A stretch of 35,738 nt of DNA from Mastigamoeba balamuthi. Its lineage: Eukaryota; Evosea; Mastigamoebida; Mastigamoebidae. Of the stretch, positions 21,952 through 32,500 are shown in pieces. Where the stretch lies: contig CACRSC010000056.1 of the NCBI GenBank assembly GCA_902651635.1, positions 206,347 through 242,084 on the forward strand, given 5' to 3'. Position numbers and translations under genes: made by a program. Each line of letters starts with the position of its first letter. Position 1 is the stretch's first letter. The notes beneath the pieces were generated by a model. That model worked only from the letters and a program-made list of their open reading frames with translations, was not told the origin of the DNA and did no database searches.

Positions 21952-22023
21952 TCCTAAGTGGTGTAGTAGGTAACATAGCCGGCTTTCACCTGGCTGCCCC
22001 GGGTTCAATTCCCGGCTTAGGAA
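21952..22023 (+). tRNA. tRNA-Glu (anticodon UUC)
   Basis: A 72-nt cloverleaf folds without an intron. The acceptor stem TCCTAAG (21952-21958) pairs perfectly with CTTAGGA (22016-22022), followed by discriminator A. The D arm contains TGGTGTAGTAGG, a perfect internal A box (21959-21970). The anticodon stem GCCGG/CTGGC encloses loop CTTTCAC with anticodon TTC at 21985-21987. The T arm CCGGG-TTCAATT-CCCGG contains the B box GGTTCAATTCC. The 5' TCC and overall pattern match eukaryotic tRNA-Glu. Confidence 0.97.
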
Positions 22024-22028
22024 ATCTG

Positions 22029-22032
22029 TTTT
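22029..22032 (+). terminator. RNA polymerase III terminator
   Basis: Four consecutive T residues begin five bases after the discriminator base of the tRNA-Glu gene, the usual place and form of a pol III stop signal. Confidence 0.75.
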
Positions 22033-23002
22033 GCCTATCTACCACTCCCCGCCGTATAAAGAAAACACAAATTGGCGCAGTTTTTTCATCCCCGGGTTTG
22101 TATTTGTATGCAGGAAGAGCATTTCATGCTGGTGAATAACCTAGGAAAAAGTGCGGAGTATGTCACGTGATCCTGCACTTCAGAATGTGCTTGCAGATGC
22201 ATTGTCCACATGATCTCTTACGCTGGTGCACTCTCCGCGGCTGGTCCTAGTGGCACAGGGGACTCGGCTCACCTCGCTTAGCCTGGCCTGCCTCTGTCCT
22301 TTGTCCGTCTTGCGCACCTTCCTCGGTTGCACTATTTCTCGAAATCCACACTTTTCAATGCGATACTCCGCAGGAATACTCGTAGATTGTGTTGTGCGCA
22401 ACGCCCGCCCGGTGCAACCGCCTCTCTGCGCGTACCGCCGAGACTCTGGTCCTTGCGCCGCCCCCCGAGCCGGGAGAGTGAAGGCAACAAACAAACAGAG
22501 CCAATTTTTCTTCTCCGGTTTGGTGGCTTGGTTTTTCGTTTGTTTGCTTCCCTCGTAAGCGAAGTAAGTGGGGAGGAATTTTTGAATTTTGGGAGAGAGA
22601 GAGAGGAGGGGAGCAGCCATACATGTGTGCGTATAGGGAGGGGAGAGGCGGGGAGGGCGAGTAGCGGCGGAGTGGGTCAGAAAACGAGGGGCAGAGGGGA
22701 GGGGAGGAGGTCCGTTTTGTACTGGCGATGCAGTGTGGGTGTGCTGAGCAGTGGGGCTGGACGTGCGGGTAGGGCGCCATAAATATCCGGAGGAAGCGAG
22801 AGCGCTAATAAAATATAGAGAAATCGTCGAGGGCACGAGGGCCAGGGCTCGCACACCTCGCACACGCCCGCACGCGCACGCCACCGCGGCAGCAGCAGAG
22901 GAGGCCCAGCGCAGCGCCTGATCAGAGGCCGGGTGCCCCAGCATCGCCACCGCGCCGACAGCGACAGCGAGCAACGAGCAGCGAGCAGCGAGCAGCGCCG
23001 CC
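22033..23002. other. Long intergenic region upstream of the RhoGEF gene
   Basis: About 970 bp. The left 530 bp are moderate in GC with AT patches; the right part is purine-rich and then GC-rich. A long minus-strand open frame (22180-23334) crosses it but has no family character and runs antisense through the RhoGEF start, so it is not called. Near the right end, AATATCC (22782-22788) and an AATAAAATATAG patch (22806-22817) are the best promoter candidates, 185-220 bp before the RhoGEF ATG. Confidence 0.5.
22782..22788 (+). promoter_or_regulatory. AATATCC motif upstream of the RhoGEF gene
   Basis: The heptamer lies in CCATAAATATCCGG, 215 bp before the ATG and in the same orientation as the gene. 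It matches the AATATC[CT] element also seen before PEX2, UMP1 and FKBP15. Confidence 0.35.
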
Positions 23003-26000
23003 ATGTCGACCGCACCGCCACCCGCAGCTCCCGCAGCAGCAGCACCCGCAGGAGGAGGACCCCCGCAGCAGCAGCAGCAGCAGCAGGGGCCGCGGGCCAG
23101 CGGCAGCAGCGGCAGAGGGGGAGCAGGGGACAGCAGCGGCATCAGCGACGCAGAGGTGCGGATGCTGGGGCACGAGGGGGAGGGAAGAGGGGCTGGCAGG
23201 AGCTGACGAGGAGGAGGGGCGCAGGTGGACGAGCACTTGGCGACGCTGCGGGCTGTGCGCCTCTGGATCGAGGAGGTCCTGAGCATCCGCCTGGGCGTGC
23301 GCTGCCCTGCCCCGCCCCCCGCACCAGGGCGCACCAGGGGGCCCGGGCACCGCCGACGAGGGTGGGGGGGGGATGGCGCAGGAGGACCTGCTGGGGGCGC
23401 TGCGGACGGGGGTGGTGCTCTGCTACCTGGCGCGCGAGGTGGACGGGGCCTGCATCCCCCAGGTGCACGGCGAGACCTCCACGCCCTTCCGCCTCCGCGA
23501 GAACATCATGTTCTTCCTCGCCGCCATGGAGGAGTCCTTCGCCCTCCCCCGCCACCTGCGCTTCCTCGACGCCGACCTCGGCATCCCCCAGGCACCTCCA
23601 TCCCTCTCTCTCACTCTCTCTCTCACACTCTCACACCTGCCCCGCACCCCGCAGAGGCTCCCCAGGGTCGTCGACTGCCTCGCCGCCTTTGCCCGCGAGG
23701 CCCAGCGCAGGGGCTACGCGGGGCCCCTCATGCGCGACCCCGCCCAGCTCGTGGACCCCGCCCTCCGCCTCGCCATGCCCAGGGCCCAGCTCGACGCCCT
23801 CCGCGCAAGCATCGCCCTCTGCAGGCCCAAGGCCCCCATCGTGCGCCCCTTGGCCCTCGGCGCCCACTGAGGGCCCCCCGCTGCCCGCTGCAGTGCCGCG
23901 GCAGAGTCAGGGTCAGCGAGGCTGTCGTCCGCAGGCAGCTCGCCCTCTACGCCGGCGGAGAGAACAAGATCGCATGTCTGCCTCTGCTCCTCCTCCTCCT
24001 CCTCCTCCTCCTCCGCTCTCTCGCTCTCTCTCTACCCTCCGCAGCCAGCGCCTCCCTGGCCGCAGCCCTACTGACCGCCTGCTCTGCACTGCTGCTGCCG
24101 CCGCTGGTGGACCCTTGGGCCGAGCGCAGTGGACCGCATCGAGAAGGGCTTTGCGCGGTTCCAGGCGGTGTGGCACGGCTACAAGCAGCGCAAGGCATAC
24201 AAGAAGATCGGTCAGCCGGCACAGCAGCGCCCGCCACCCGCCCGCGCTCACTGGTGATGCGCGTGCTGCGCTGTGGGGGGCTGAGCAGTGCGGGACGTGG
24301 CGTACAGGAAGCGGGTGGTGCGGGAGATACTGGAGACGGAGGAGTCGTACATCGCCAACCTGGAGATGTGCATGCAGCTCTTCCTGCGCCCCATGGCCGA
24401 GCTGGCCAAGGACCCCAAGGCCAGCGCCGGCGGCATCTTCACCAAGGAGAACGTGTACACCATCTTCTCGGACATCGAGGTGCTGGCCACGCTGGGCCAC
24501 GAGCTGCTGCGCGAGCTGCGCCCCATCAGCGAAAAGTGGTCGCACAACACGTGCCTCGCCAAGACCTTCAAGAACATGGTCGGCTTCCTGCCCCTCTACA
24601 CCAACTACGTGACCAACTACGACAAGGCCCTCACCCTCGTCACCCAGCTCAAGAAGAAGGAGAAGTTCACCGCCTGGCTCCAGGCACGCATCTCTGCTCT
24701 CTCTCTCTCTCTCTCTCTCTCGCACTCATTCACTCACTCTTCCGCGTCCTCGCTCGCTCGCGCCAGGCCTGCGTCGACAACCCCCTCAACACCAAGAGGC
24801 TGGACCTCGAGGCCTACCTCATCCAGCCTGTGCAGCGCGTGCCCCGCTACCTCCTGCTGCTCTCGGACCTCAGCAAGCACACGTGGCCCGAGCACCCCGA
24901 CTCGGAGCTGCTGCGCGACACCATCGCCCGCATGCAGTCGGCGGCCCTCCTCCTCAACGAGAAGAAGCGCCAGGCGGAGAACCTCGTCTTTGTCGTGCAG
25001 GTCGACGGCAACCTCGGCTCCAAGCCCAAGGACTTTGTACCACGCCCGCCTCTCTGCCTGCTGCTGTCGCCCCCGACTCACCACGGCGCCGCCGCAGCAA
25101 TTGATCCAGCCGAGCAGGAGGCTCGTGAAGGAGGGCTCGCTGAGGAAGCACGGCAAGAGCACCGAGATCCGGCTGTTCCTCTTCAACGACCTCATCCTCG
25201 TCACCAAGGCCGAGGGCCCCCTCCGCTACAAGTACCTCTTCTCGCACTCGTCTGCACAGTGCCAGCTGGCCCCCTCCAACGCTGGTCCCCGTCGCCTCTC
25301 GCCCCTCGCCCCTCGCCCCTCGCCCGCTCGCTGCCATTAGGGTGCTGCAGATTGCTGAGTGTGTGCTGCTGCGGTGGTGTGCTCGGGCCCTGCAGAGCAA
25401 CTGGACGTGATCAAGTACGGCGAGAAGAAGCCCATCATGATACTCGACTGCGAGACAGCTGCGGCGAGGGACGTGTGGGTCAAGATCTTCGAGACGAGCG
25501 TCCACGACGAGAAGGAGGCCAGGAAGAAGCTCTCGATGATGCAGGAGAAGATCCTCGGCAACTCCCTCTCCAGCGCCATGCCCGTCCCCGCCTCCCCCTC
25601 CGTGGCCGCTGCCCCGGCCTCTGCTGCTTCCGCATCCACCTCCTCCGCAGTCTCTTCGCCCTCGTCGCCCCTGGTGTCGTCGGTGCCGCCCAAGACGCCG
25701 GACGAGCTGCTGCTCGAGCGAGAGAGGGAAAAGAAGCGCATGGCCCAGGCTGCTGCCGCCGGCGGCGCTGGCCTTGGCAGCGTGTCCCCAGCCCCTGTCT
25801 GCACGCCCGCCAGGGCGCGCACACTCTCGGAGGACGCGCGGAGGACGGCGGAGCTGGCGCGGCTGACAGAGCAGCGGGACCTGCTGGAGACGCAGCTCAA
25901 GAGCACCAAGACGATCCTCCTCTCGGACAAGAAGAAGAAGGACAAGGAGACGTGCGCCGCCCGCAGCCACCCCGCTCCCGCTGGCGCTCACCCGCGCACA

Positions 26001-26782
26001 CACGCACGCACGCACACGCGGGCAGCGTCGCGAGGGCCAAGTCCATCGCGGCCTCCCTCGCCGAGGAGCTCGCGGCCATCGACAAGCAGCTGGCCCTCCT
26101 GCGCGCTGGCCCGGCCCCGGCCCCCGACACGGCGGCCTCTCCCTCGATCGCCATCTCCTCGTCCTCGTCGCCCCCGTCGCCCCTGTCGGCCTGTGCCACG
26201 CCCCCCGACGACCTCAGGGGCAGCAACGGCAGCGCCACGGCGTCGCCAGCGGCAGCGGCAGCGCAGGGGCAACACCAGGCGGCGGCCTCGCTCTCGGCGC
26301 CCCAGCCCGTCCGCAGGCCCTCGTTTGGCAACTCGACGCCCCCCAGCAGGCTCGCCGTTGTCGACTGCGACCAGGTCATCGCAGCCCGCCGCTCCAAGTC
26401 CACGCACGCGGTCGCTGGCGGCACAGCCTCGGCGGGCGCCTCGCAGTACTGCACGCTGCGGCGCCCCGCGCAGCGCCTCTCGTCGGGGACGGCGTCGGCG
26501 GGCCCCCCGTCGCCCGTCGTGGCGCCCCAGCTGCCGCCCGCCCCCGCTCACCCGGGGTCTGCGCCCCCGTCGCCGCCCACGGGCGCAGCAGCAGCAGCGC
26601 CGCCCGCGAGGAGCCCGCCGCCCCAGGGGCTGAGGCACAGCACGGGGTCCACGCCCCAGTCGCCCGCAGCGGGGGCCGCCCTGGCGCAGAGCCCCCAGCA
26701 GCAGGGAGTGCGCAGGCAGCTGCCGCAGCCCCCGCACGTGACTCCCCTGGCGCTGGGGTCCCCTGCGGCGGCCAAACGCTGA
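23003..26782 (+). CDS. CH-IQ-DH-PH Rho guanine nucleotide exchange factor
   Basis: Eleven exons with consistent phases: 23003-23155, 23225-23296, 23382-23591, 23655-23840, 23939-23975, 24130-24210, 24289-24683, 24767-25036, 25098-25284, 25396-25951 and 26026-26782, giving 967 aa. The least certain boundaries are 23840/23939, 23975 and 25284. A polyQ/Ala leader precedes a calponin-homology domain (residues about 52-207; EDLLGALRTGVVLC, TPFRLRENIMFFL). An IQ motif follows (FQAVWHGYKQRKAY, about 227-245). The DH domain (about 250-460) has ETEESYIANLE as its first conserved region and LIQPVQRVPRYLLLL as its third. A PH domain (about 468-560) has KEGSLRK, LFLFNDLILVT and VWVKIFE. The remainder is low-complexity Ser/Pro/Ala. 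DH-PH units load GTP onto Rho/Rac proteins, while CH and IQ suggest actin and calmodulin links. Amoebozoa have many such proteins. Confidence 0.88.
23592..23654 (+). other. GC-AG intron in the CH domain of the RhoGEF
   Basis: The exon ends ATCCCCCAG and the intron starts GCACCT and ends CCCCGCAG. No GT occurs between the conserved CH-domain codons and the acceptor. Splicing gives GIPQ-RLPRVVDCL, the expected CH-domain continuation. The intron interior is almost pure CT. Confidence 0.85.
24684..24766 (+). other. GC-AG intron in the DH domain of the RhoGEF
   Basis: The exon ends CTCCAG and the intron starts GCACGC and ends GCGCCAG. The only GT in the segment lies about 20 bases before the acceptor. 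Splicing joins TAWLQ to ACVDNP, the exact continuity known in DH domains, in phase 0. Confidence 0.88.
24697..24721. repeat. (CT)n microsatellite in an intron
   Basis: A perfect run of CT dinucleotides within the GC-AG intron of the DH domain. It supplies a very strong polypyrimidine tract. Similar shorter CT runs occur in other introns of this gene. Confidence 0.9.
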
Positions 26783-27359
26783 GGAGGCGGCTGCCCAGCG
26801 CGCGCGCGTGGTGGCCAGCACAGGGCGCCAGCAGCGAGCAGCAGCCCGGAGCCCCGGTGCGCATCACCACTCGGATCTGCTGGACCTCTGGCGCTGCAGC
26901 ACCAAACAGCATGCTGAGGGCAGCCAGCAGCAGCCACATCCACAGCACCACGCATGCACACATGCACACGCACACACGCACGCACACGCACACGCACGCA
27001 CGTGGCAGAGACAGCAGCCAAGGCCACACTGCCCAGCAAGCAAGCAAAGCCAGTGGAGATCGTATGTCTCACGCTCCCTCAGTGTCTGGGGAGCCCTCTG
27101 CAACACTGCGGAATGGCGGCCATGCTCGTGGCTTGGGTGACACGGGGCGACGCCTGGCGTACGAACAAGCCCAGCGCAACGCAGGCGGTGAGGGTGGTGT
27201 CAGCCTAGACAAGAGAGCGGCAGAGGCCACGGTCATTGTTCTTCTCTTGTGTGCTCTGTGGCTCTGTGGCTCTGCGCTCACGTGGAGCCGGGGGCGCGTG
27301 TGTGCTGTGCTGCCTGCGCTGCCTGCGGGCCCCGTGGCGCAGCAGGGGGTATTGGGCGC
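26783..27359. other. Intergenic region between convergent RhoGEF and UMP1 genes
   Basis: About 577 bp that should contain two 3' untranslated regions. It holds a CA/GCAC-rich repeat (26951-27002). I looked for RNA genes and found no tRNA arms and no protein frame with family character. Confidence 0.6.
26951..27002. repeat. CA-rich simple repeat
   Basis: Imperfect tandem CACA/CGCA units in the intergenic region. No function is evident. Confidence 0.85.
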
Positions 27360-27953
27360 TCAGAGGCCGAGCTGGGCCTCCATGACCTCGTGCAGGTCAA
27401 ACGAGTCGCGCGTGACATCTGCGCGTGGGCGAGGGGGTCAGAGGGGGTCAGAGGGGCACACAGAGAGGGAGGAGGAGGAGGAGAGAGGGAGAGAGGAGGA
27501 GTACCGGGGCCGAGGTAGTCGGCGTAGTCGATATCGTCGTCGTAGCCGAGCAGTGTCTCGAGGGCAGCGTGGGAGGCCCCGAGGCCCGGCAGGCGCAGGG
27601 GCAGGCGCCCCAGTATGTGCGTCTCCATGCGGGCGCGCACGCCAAAGCCCAGGCCGTACGTCGCCTGCGCCACCCCCGTCGTCATGCCCCCGGCCTCCCC
27701 CCTCCTCTCCCTCGCCATCTGCCCCACCCACCCCCCTCCCCGTCAGTCCTGCCACGCCTGGTATCGCATCGCTGTGGTGGCTGTGGTGGCTGTGGTGGCG
27801 CACGGTGGCCTGGAGGGCCTCGATGGGGTGTGCGGGTGCCGCGGGCGCCGCCTTGGCGTGGCTGGCGAAGCAGCCCGACGAGGGCGCCCTCCCGCCCTCG
27901 AGCTGCACCGCCTCCTGGGGCTGCCGCGCCTGCGCCGTCACCTTGATGCTCAT
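27360..27953 (-). CDS. UMP1: Proteasome maturation factor UMP1/POMP
   Basis: Three exons, 27953-27804, 27718-27505 and 27418-27360, give 140 aa; human POMP has 141. Diagnostic features in order: HPIEALQAT near residue 43-50, a YGLGFGVRARMETHILG segment, the RLPGL turn followed by an acidic LLGYDDDIDYADYLG stretch, and the C-terminal LHEVMEAQLGL. The latter two correspond to the conserved DVLRG-D-IGFEDIL and ME-K-LGL blocks of UMP1. The protein chaperones the half-proteasome and is the first substrate degraded by the finished 20S core. Intron 1 starts GTGCGC and intron 2 GTACTC. AATATCT on the same strand at 28040-28034 lies about 85 bp before the ATG. It is divergent from the CHTOP-like gene. 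Confidence 0.9.
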
Positions 27954-28457
27954 CTCCTCTGCTCTCTCGTTGCCGCTGCTGCTGCTGCTGCCGGTGCTTG
28001 GGGTGTTGTGGCGCTGGTGGTGGCGACAACAAAAGATATTGTGGTCTCTTGTGTTGTTTTCGCTCGCGATACACCACCACCACCGCCACGCGAGATCCTG
28101 GGCGGTATCTCTGTTTGAACCGCTGCCTGGGCGCCCTCTCCAAAACACTCTTTGGTGACCTTGCGCCGCTCTCGCACGCCCCGCTCCACTCCCTTCCTTC
28201 AAGTGTGCCGCCCGCCCTCGCCCCCTCTCCCTCCTCCCCCGCGCCCCGCCCCTCCCCCTGCCAGCCGCTGCCCTGCCGCTGCCTCAGCCCCTGTGCTGCT
28301 CCGCTGCTCCGCTGCCTGCGCGCCCTTTTTCAAAAAAGAACGAGTTGTTGCAAACAAGAGAGGCGCTCCCTCGCCTCGGTCGCCCCCACCCTACTGATGA
28401 CGACGGCGCTCGGGAGCAGCAGGCCAGAGCCAGAGCAGCAGCAGCAGAGCAGAGCAG
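27954..28457. promoter_or_regulatory. Divergent promoter region, UMP1 / CHTOP-like
   Basis: 504 bp between divergent start codons. On the UMP1 side the motif AATATCT (minus strand, 28040-28034) lies in CACAATATCTTTTG. On the CHTOP side the sequence is C-rich, then has a CTTTTTCAAAAAAGAACG palindrome-like patch around 28324-28342. No further gene is supported. Confidence 0.45.
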
Positions 28458-29048
28458 ATGTCGCGCAGGATCGTGACGACGGGGGCGGGGGCCGAGGGCG
28501 CCGCCAAGCCCCTCACCCTCGACGCCCGCTTCAGCAAGATGGGCCCCAAGCTCACCGCCCACGTCGACGCCACCCGCACCCGCCGCTCCTCCGCCGTCGC
28601 CGCCGCCCGCAACCTCCCCCAGCAGCAGCAGGGGGGCCGCCGCGTCCTCGACGTCTCTGCCGGCAGCGGCAGCAGCAGCGGCAGGGGGCGCGGTGCCCGT
28701 GGCCGCGGCCGCGGTGCCCGCGGTGCCCTCGCCGCCGCCGCTGCGCCAGGCGGGCGTGGCCGCGGCCGCGGGGCCCGCGGGGGGCGCGGGGGGCGCGGGG
28801 GCCGCGGAGGGCGCGGGGGGCGCGGGGCCCGCGGGGGGCCGGTGTCGGTGGACAAGCTCAACGACGACCTCGACGTCTACATGGCCGGCGGCGACGCCGA
28901 GGCCGCCAAGCGCGCCAAGCTCGACGCCGAGCTCGAGCAGTACCAGGCCGCCGCCGACGCCTCCGCCGCCCCCGCTCCCGCGTCGGCCGCTGCCGCTGCC
29001 GCAGCGCCCGCGGCCGCCCAGGGGGCCACGGCGGCGCCCGCGCAATAG
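28458..29048 (+). CDS. CHTOP: CHTOP / Friend-of-PRMT1-like RGG protein
   Basis: An intronless frame of 196 aa. A short N-terminal motif, LTLDARFSKM, matches the start of CHTOP and related export adaptors. The middle (about residues 73-128) is a dense Arg-Gly array, the kind methylated by PRMT1. The C-terminus holds two copies of the FoP duplication signature: KLNDDLDVYMAGG and KLDAELEQYQAA, the module shared by CHTOP, ALYREF and UIF. In animals CHTOP binds the TREX complex, activates UAP56/DDX39B and takes part in mRNA export. An Ala-rich tail ends the protein. The start matches the family length pattern. Residual doubt: RGG proteins look alike, but the two C-terminal repeats make this assignment fairly specific. 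Confidence 0.78.
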   Translation: MSRRIVTTGAGAEGAAKPLTLDARFSKMGPKLTAHVDATRTRRSSAVAAARNLPQQQQGGRRVLDVSAGSGSSSGRGRGARGRGRGARGALAAAAAPGGRGRGRGARGGRGGRGGRGGRGGRGARGGPVSVDKLNDDLDVYMAGGDAEAAKRAKLDAELEQYQAAADASAAPAPASAAAAAAAPAAAQGATAAPAQ

Positions 29049-29573
29049 AGAGCGGGGCGCGGGGGGACGAGCGAGGCCGCCCCTGCGCTGCTGCCGCCGC
29101 GCCTGACAGGGCGGTGAGAGGGAGATAGAGACAGCCGCGGGCACACGAGGCCAACACACCGGCGCATCGGCGCACCGCGATGGCGCTGCTCACTGCGCCA
29201 GGCGCACAACAGAGGCTGCCTTGCTTGTTGGACGACGCTCTGGCGCGCTGTTGGTCTGATCCTCTGTTTGTCTGTTGCTCTGCTCCGCCCTTGTCTGCGT
29301 TGCGTCTTGGGACGGACCGCGCTGCTGTGCTGCCCTCGTGCGTTTCGTGCGTTGTGTTGTGCCCTGGTCTGGTGGCCTGTGTGGCGTGTTGTGGCGTGTG
29401 TGTGGCAGACAGAGAGGCCTAGGCAAATGTGGTCTGTATTGATCAGAGGGCCGCAGAGCCGAGAGGGTGGGTGGCGATGCGCCTTGTCGGGCCTGCGCGG
29501 CAGCGCCTTGCTGGCCGCCTCAGTCCCAGAGCCCTGCTCGGGGGGCGCGGGAGAGCCTGGGGGGCTCGAGGGC
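29049..29573. other. Intergenic region between convergent CHTOP and FKBP15 genes
   Basis: 525 bp of lower GC with T/G-rich stretches, consistent with the two 3' untranslated regions. Open frames crossing it on the plus strand are antisense shadows of FKBP15. I see no RNA gene. Confidence 0.6.
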
Positions 29574-32500
29574 TCAGAGGAAGAGGCCGCCCTCCTCGTC
29601 GTCGCCGGCGAGGGCTGCGAGGGCCTCCTTCTGCTTGGCCCGCCCCACAGACGCGAAGATGTCGTCGTCGGCGGCGGCAGTGGCCGAGGCGGCGGTCAGG
29701 CTCGTGCTGTCGGGCTTGGGCGGCGTCGACGTGGTGGCCGTCACGGCAGTGGGCTGCTTCCTGGGCGTGGCGGGCCCTGTGAGGCTGGCGAACATGTCGT
29801 CCGACGACTCTGCGGCGGGGGCTGGCGGGGGCTTGGGCTTGCTGCTCATGAACATGTCGTCGTCGCTGTCGCTGTCCAGGTTGCCGTCCAGCAGCGCCGA
29901 CAGGGGGTCCAGCGCCTTCTTGGGCGTCGTCCCCGTGCTCGTGGGCGGCCTCTCCTGCTGCTGCTGCTGCTGCTCCCCCAGCGCCGGGGGCTGCGGCTTG
30001 GGCTCGTCGTCCTCCTCTGCGACTGCTGCTGCGCCAGAAGGTGCCTCCTCCTCCTTGCTTGCCGCTGCGGGCTCTGCGGCCGCGGGTGCCGCGGGTGCCT
30101 CCTGCTCCTGCTCCTGCTCCGTGCTGGCCGCCTCGGGAGCGCTGCTGGCCAGGGGGTCCGAGACGGGGTCGGGCACCTTGTCCTCGGCAGAGGCGGCGGC
30201 GGCGGGCTGAGACTCAGCGGCGGGCTCGGGCTCGGGCCTGGGCTCAGGCTCCTCCTTGGAGGGCTCGGGCTCGCCCTTGGAGTCGTCGTCCCAGTCGTCG
30301 TCGTCCACCGCCTGCTCGAAGAGGCCAGCGCCCGCCTGCTTGGGCGCCTCGGCCTCTGCCTGCTTCTCCTCCGCAGCGGCCACGTCGGGCACGTCGGGCA
30401 CCAGCGGCAGAGGCGCCTCGGCCGCGGTCTCTTGCTGCGTCTGCTGCAGGGGGTCCTGGGCGGCCTCTGCGGGCTCGGCCCCTGCGGCGCTGGGGTGCTC
30501 GTCGCTCTGGGCCACGGCAACGTCGGTCTTCTCCTCGGCTGCTGGCTCGGGGGCCTCGCTCGCGGACTCCGCAGGCTTCTCCTCGGCGGCAGGCTCCTCG
30601 ACGGCCTCCTGGCGGACCTCGGGCTGCTCCTGGGCCACTTCGACACTCTCCGCGGCCTCGGCCGCCTGCGGCTCGCTCTCCTCGTGCGAGTCCTCGGCAG
30701 CTGCTGCCACGGGGGCGTCCACCGCGGCAGCAGCGGCGGTGGTAGTGGCGGCAGCGGCGTCGTCGTCATGGGATGCAGCGGCAGGGGCAGGGGCGGCAAC
30801 AGGGGCAGCAGGGCGCAGCTCCTCGTTGATGGTCTGGATGAACTCCATGGTGGCGCCCTTGATGGTGGAGCGGATGGCGGTCATCACCTGCTCGCCGTTG
30901 AACGTGGCCTCCTCCTCCTCCGTCTCAAACTCCGCCGACAGCGCGTAGAACACGCTGCTCATCGCCTGCGAGCGCACACGTCAGACGCCTGCGGCGGGCA
31001 GGAGCGGCCAGCGTACGTCCTTGATGTACTTGACCGTCTTCTTGGCGCCCTCGGCGAGCTCCCCCTGGGCGTCGCGCAGCTGCCTCCTCAGCTCCTCCTG
31101 CTCGGCAGCGCCCGCGCGCAGCTCCGACAGGCTCTTGCGCGCGTCCGCCAGCTCCGCCTCGAGCCGCGCGATGGTCTCTGTGGCCTCGACGCTGGGCGCG
31201 GCCACCGCGGGCGCCGCTGCGGCCACCTCGTGCACCGACTGCGAGAGCACCTTGTCCGCGAGCGTCGAGGCAGAGCTGTCGAGCGCCGTCTCGAGCTGCG
31301 CGATGCGCTGGCGCAGCTGCGCCGCCTCGGCCTCTGCCCCGCGCTCCTTCTGCTCGGCCTCGGCCCACTTCTTGACCTCGGCGATCTGGCGCTGCTTGTC
31401 CGCCTCGGCCAGGGCGCCCCGCGCCTCCTCCTCCTTCTGCTGCGCCTGCGCCAGCTGCGCCCGGAGGTCCTGCACGACCTGCGCCTCCCCTGCGTTGCGC
31501 TGCTCCTCTGCCGCCCTGAGGGCTGCCTCGGCGCGGTCCCTCTCCCGCTGCGCCTTGTCTGCGCGCGCCGCGGCCTCTGCGACGTCGGAGCTCAGCTTCT
31601 CGTTGCTGTTGCGCTCGCTCTCCAGCTCCTCCTCGGCCTTGATGTGTTGTGCTGGTTAGGGGGCGTCGTCGCTCTGGGGTGCCGCGGTGGCAGTGTGTAC
31701 CTTCTTCAGGGCCTCGCGGGCCCTGCGGGCCTCAGCCTTGGCCTCCTCGACGGCGAGGGCGGCCTTGGCGGTGCACTTCTCCTCGACCTCTGCCGCGATC
31801 TGCTCTGCGTCGGGTATGGACGCCTGCCTGCGGTGGTGTGCGCTGTCGTGAGCTGCCGGGGAGTGTCTGGGTGTCTGGGTGTCGTTGTGCTGGCGTGCAT
31901 CTTGGCGATGGTGCGGTTGAGGCGGTCGATCTGCGCCTTGTGGGCCTCGCGGTCGTCGTCGCGCTCCTCCTCGATCTGCTTGAGGTCGGCCTGGTGCTTG
32001 GCCTTGGCCGCTGCAGTGGCCTTGTCCGCGCGTGCCAGCGCCCCCTGCGTCTCCTCGAGCTTCTGCCTCAGCGCGTCCCGCTGCTCCTCGAGCTCCTGCA
32101 TCGCCGCCTGCTGCTCCCTCAGCTGCTCCTGCAGCCGGGCCATGCGCTCCTCCACGCGCGCCTTGGCCGCCGTCGCCACCTCGAGGTCGGCGGCGAGCTT
32201 GGCTGCGGCCTCCCTGGCGGCCTTGAGGTCCTCCTGGGCGTCGAGCGTGGCCCTGTTGGCGGCGCCCAGCTGCGTCTGGAGCTTGGTGGCGCTGGCCGTG
32301 GCCTCGGAGAAGCTGAGCTCTGCGCGGGCCTTGTCCGACTGCAGGGCGGCGACCTGGGCGCGCATCTCCTCGATGGTGTGCTTGAGGCTCTCGTCGCGGG
32401 AGCTGAGCATGCGCGAGTTCTCCTCGATGAAGCGCTGGCTGCGGTCGTTGAGGTCCATGATCTTGCGCCGCAGGCTGTCCACCGTCTCGGTCCGCTCGGC

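Noticed and set aside
22180-23334. A 384-codon open frame on the minus strand.
   Set aside because: It has low-complexity Cys/Leu/Ser/Pro content, crosses intergenic DNA and lies antisense to the first RhoGEF exons. No domain or splice logic supports it; long open frames are expected by chance at this GC content.
26951-27002. A CRISPR-like or satellite array.
   Set aside because: It is only a CA/GCAC simple repeat without unique spacers, in a eukaryotic intergenic region.
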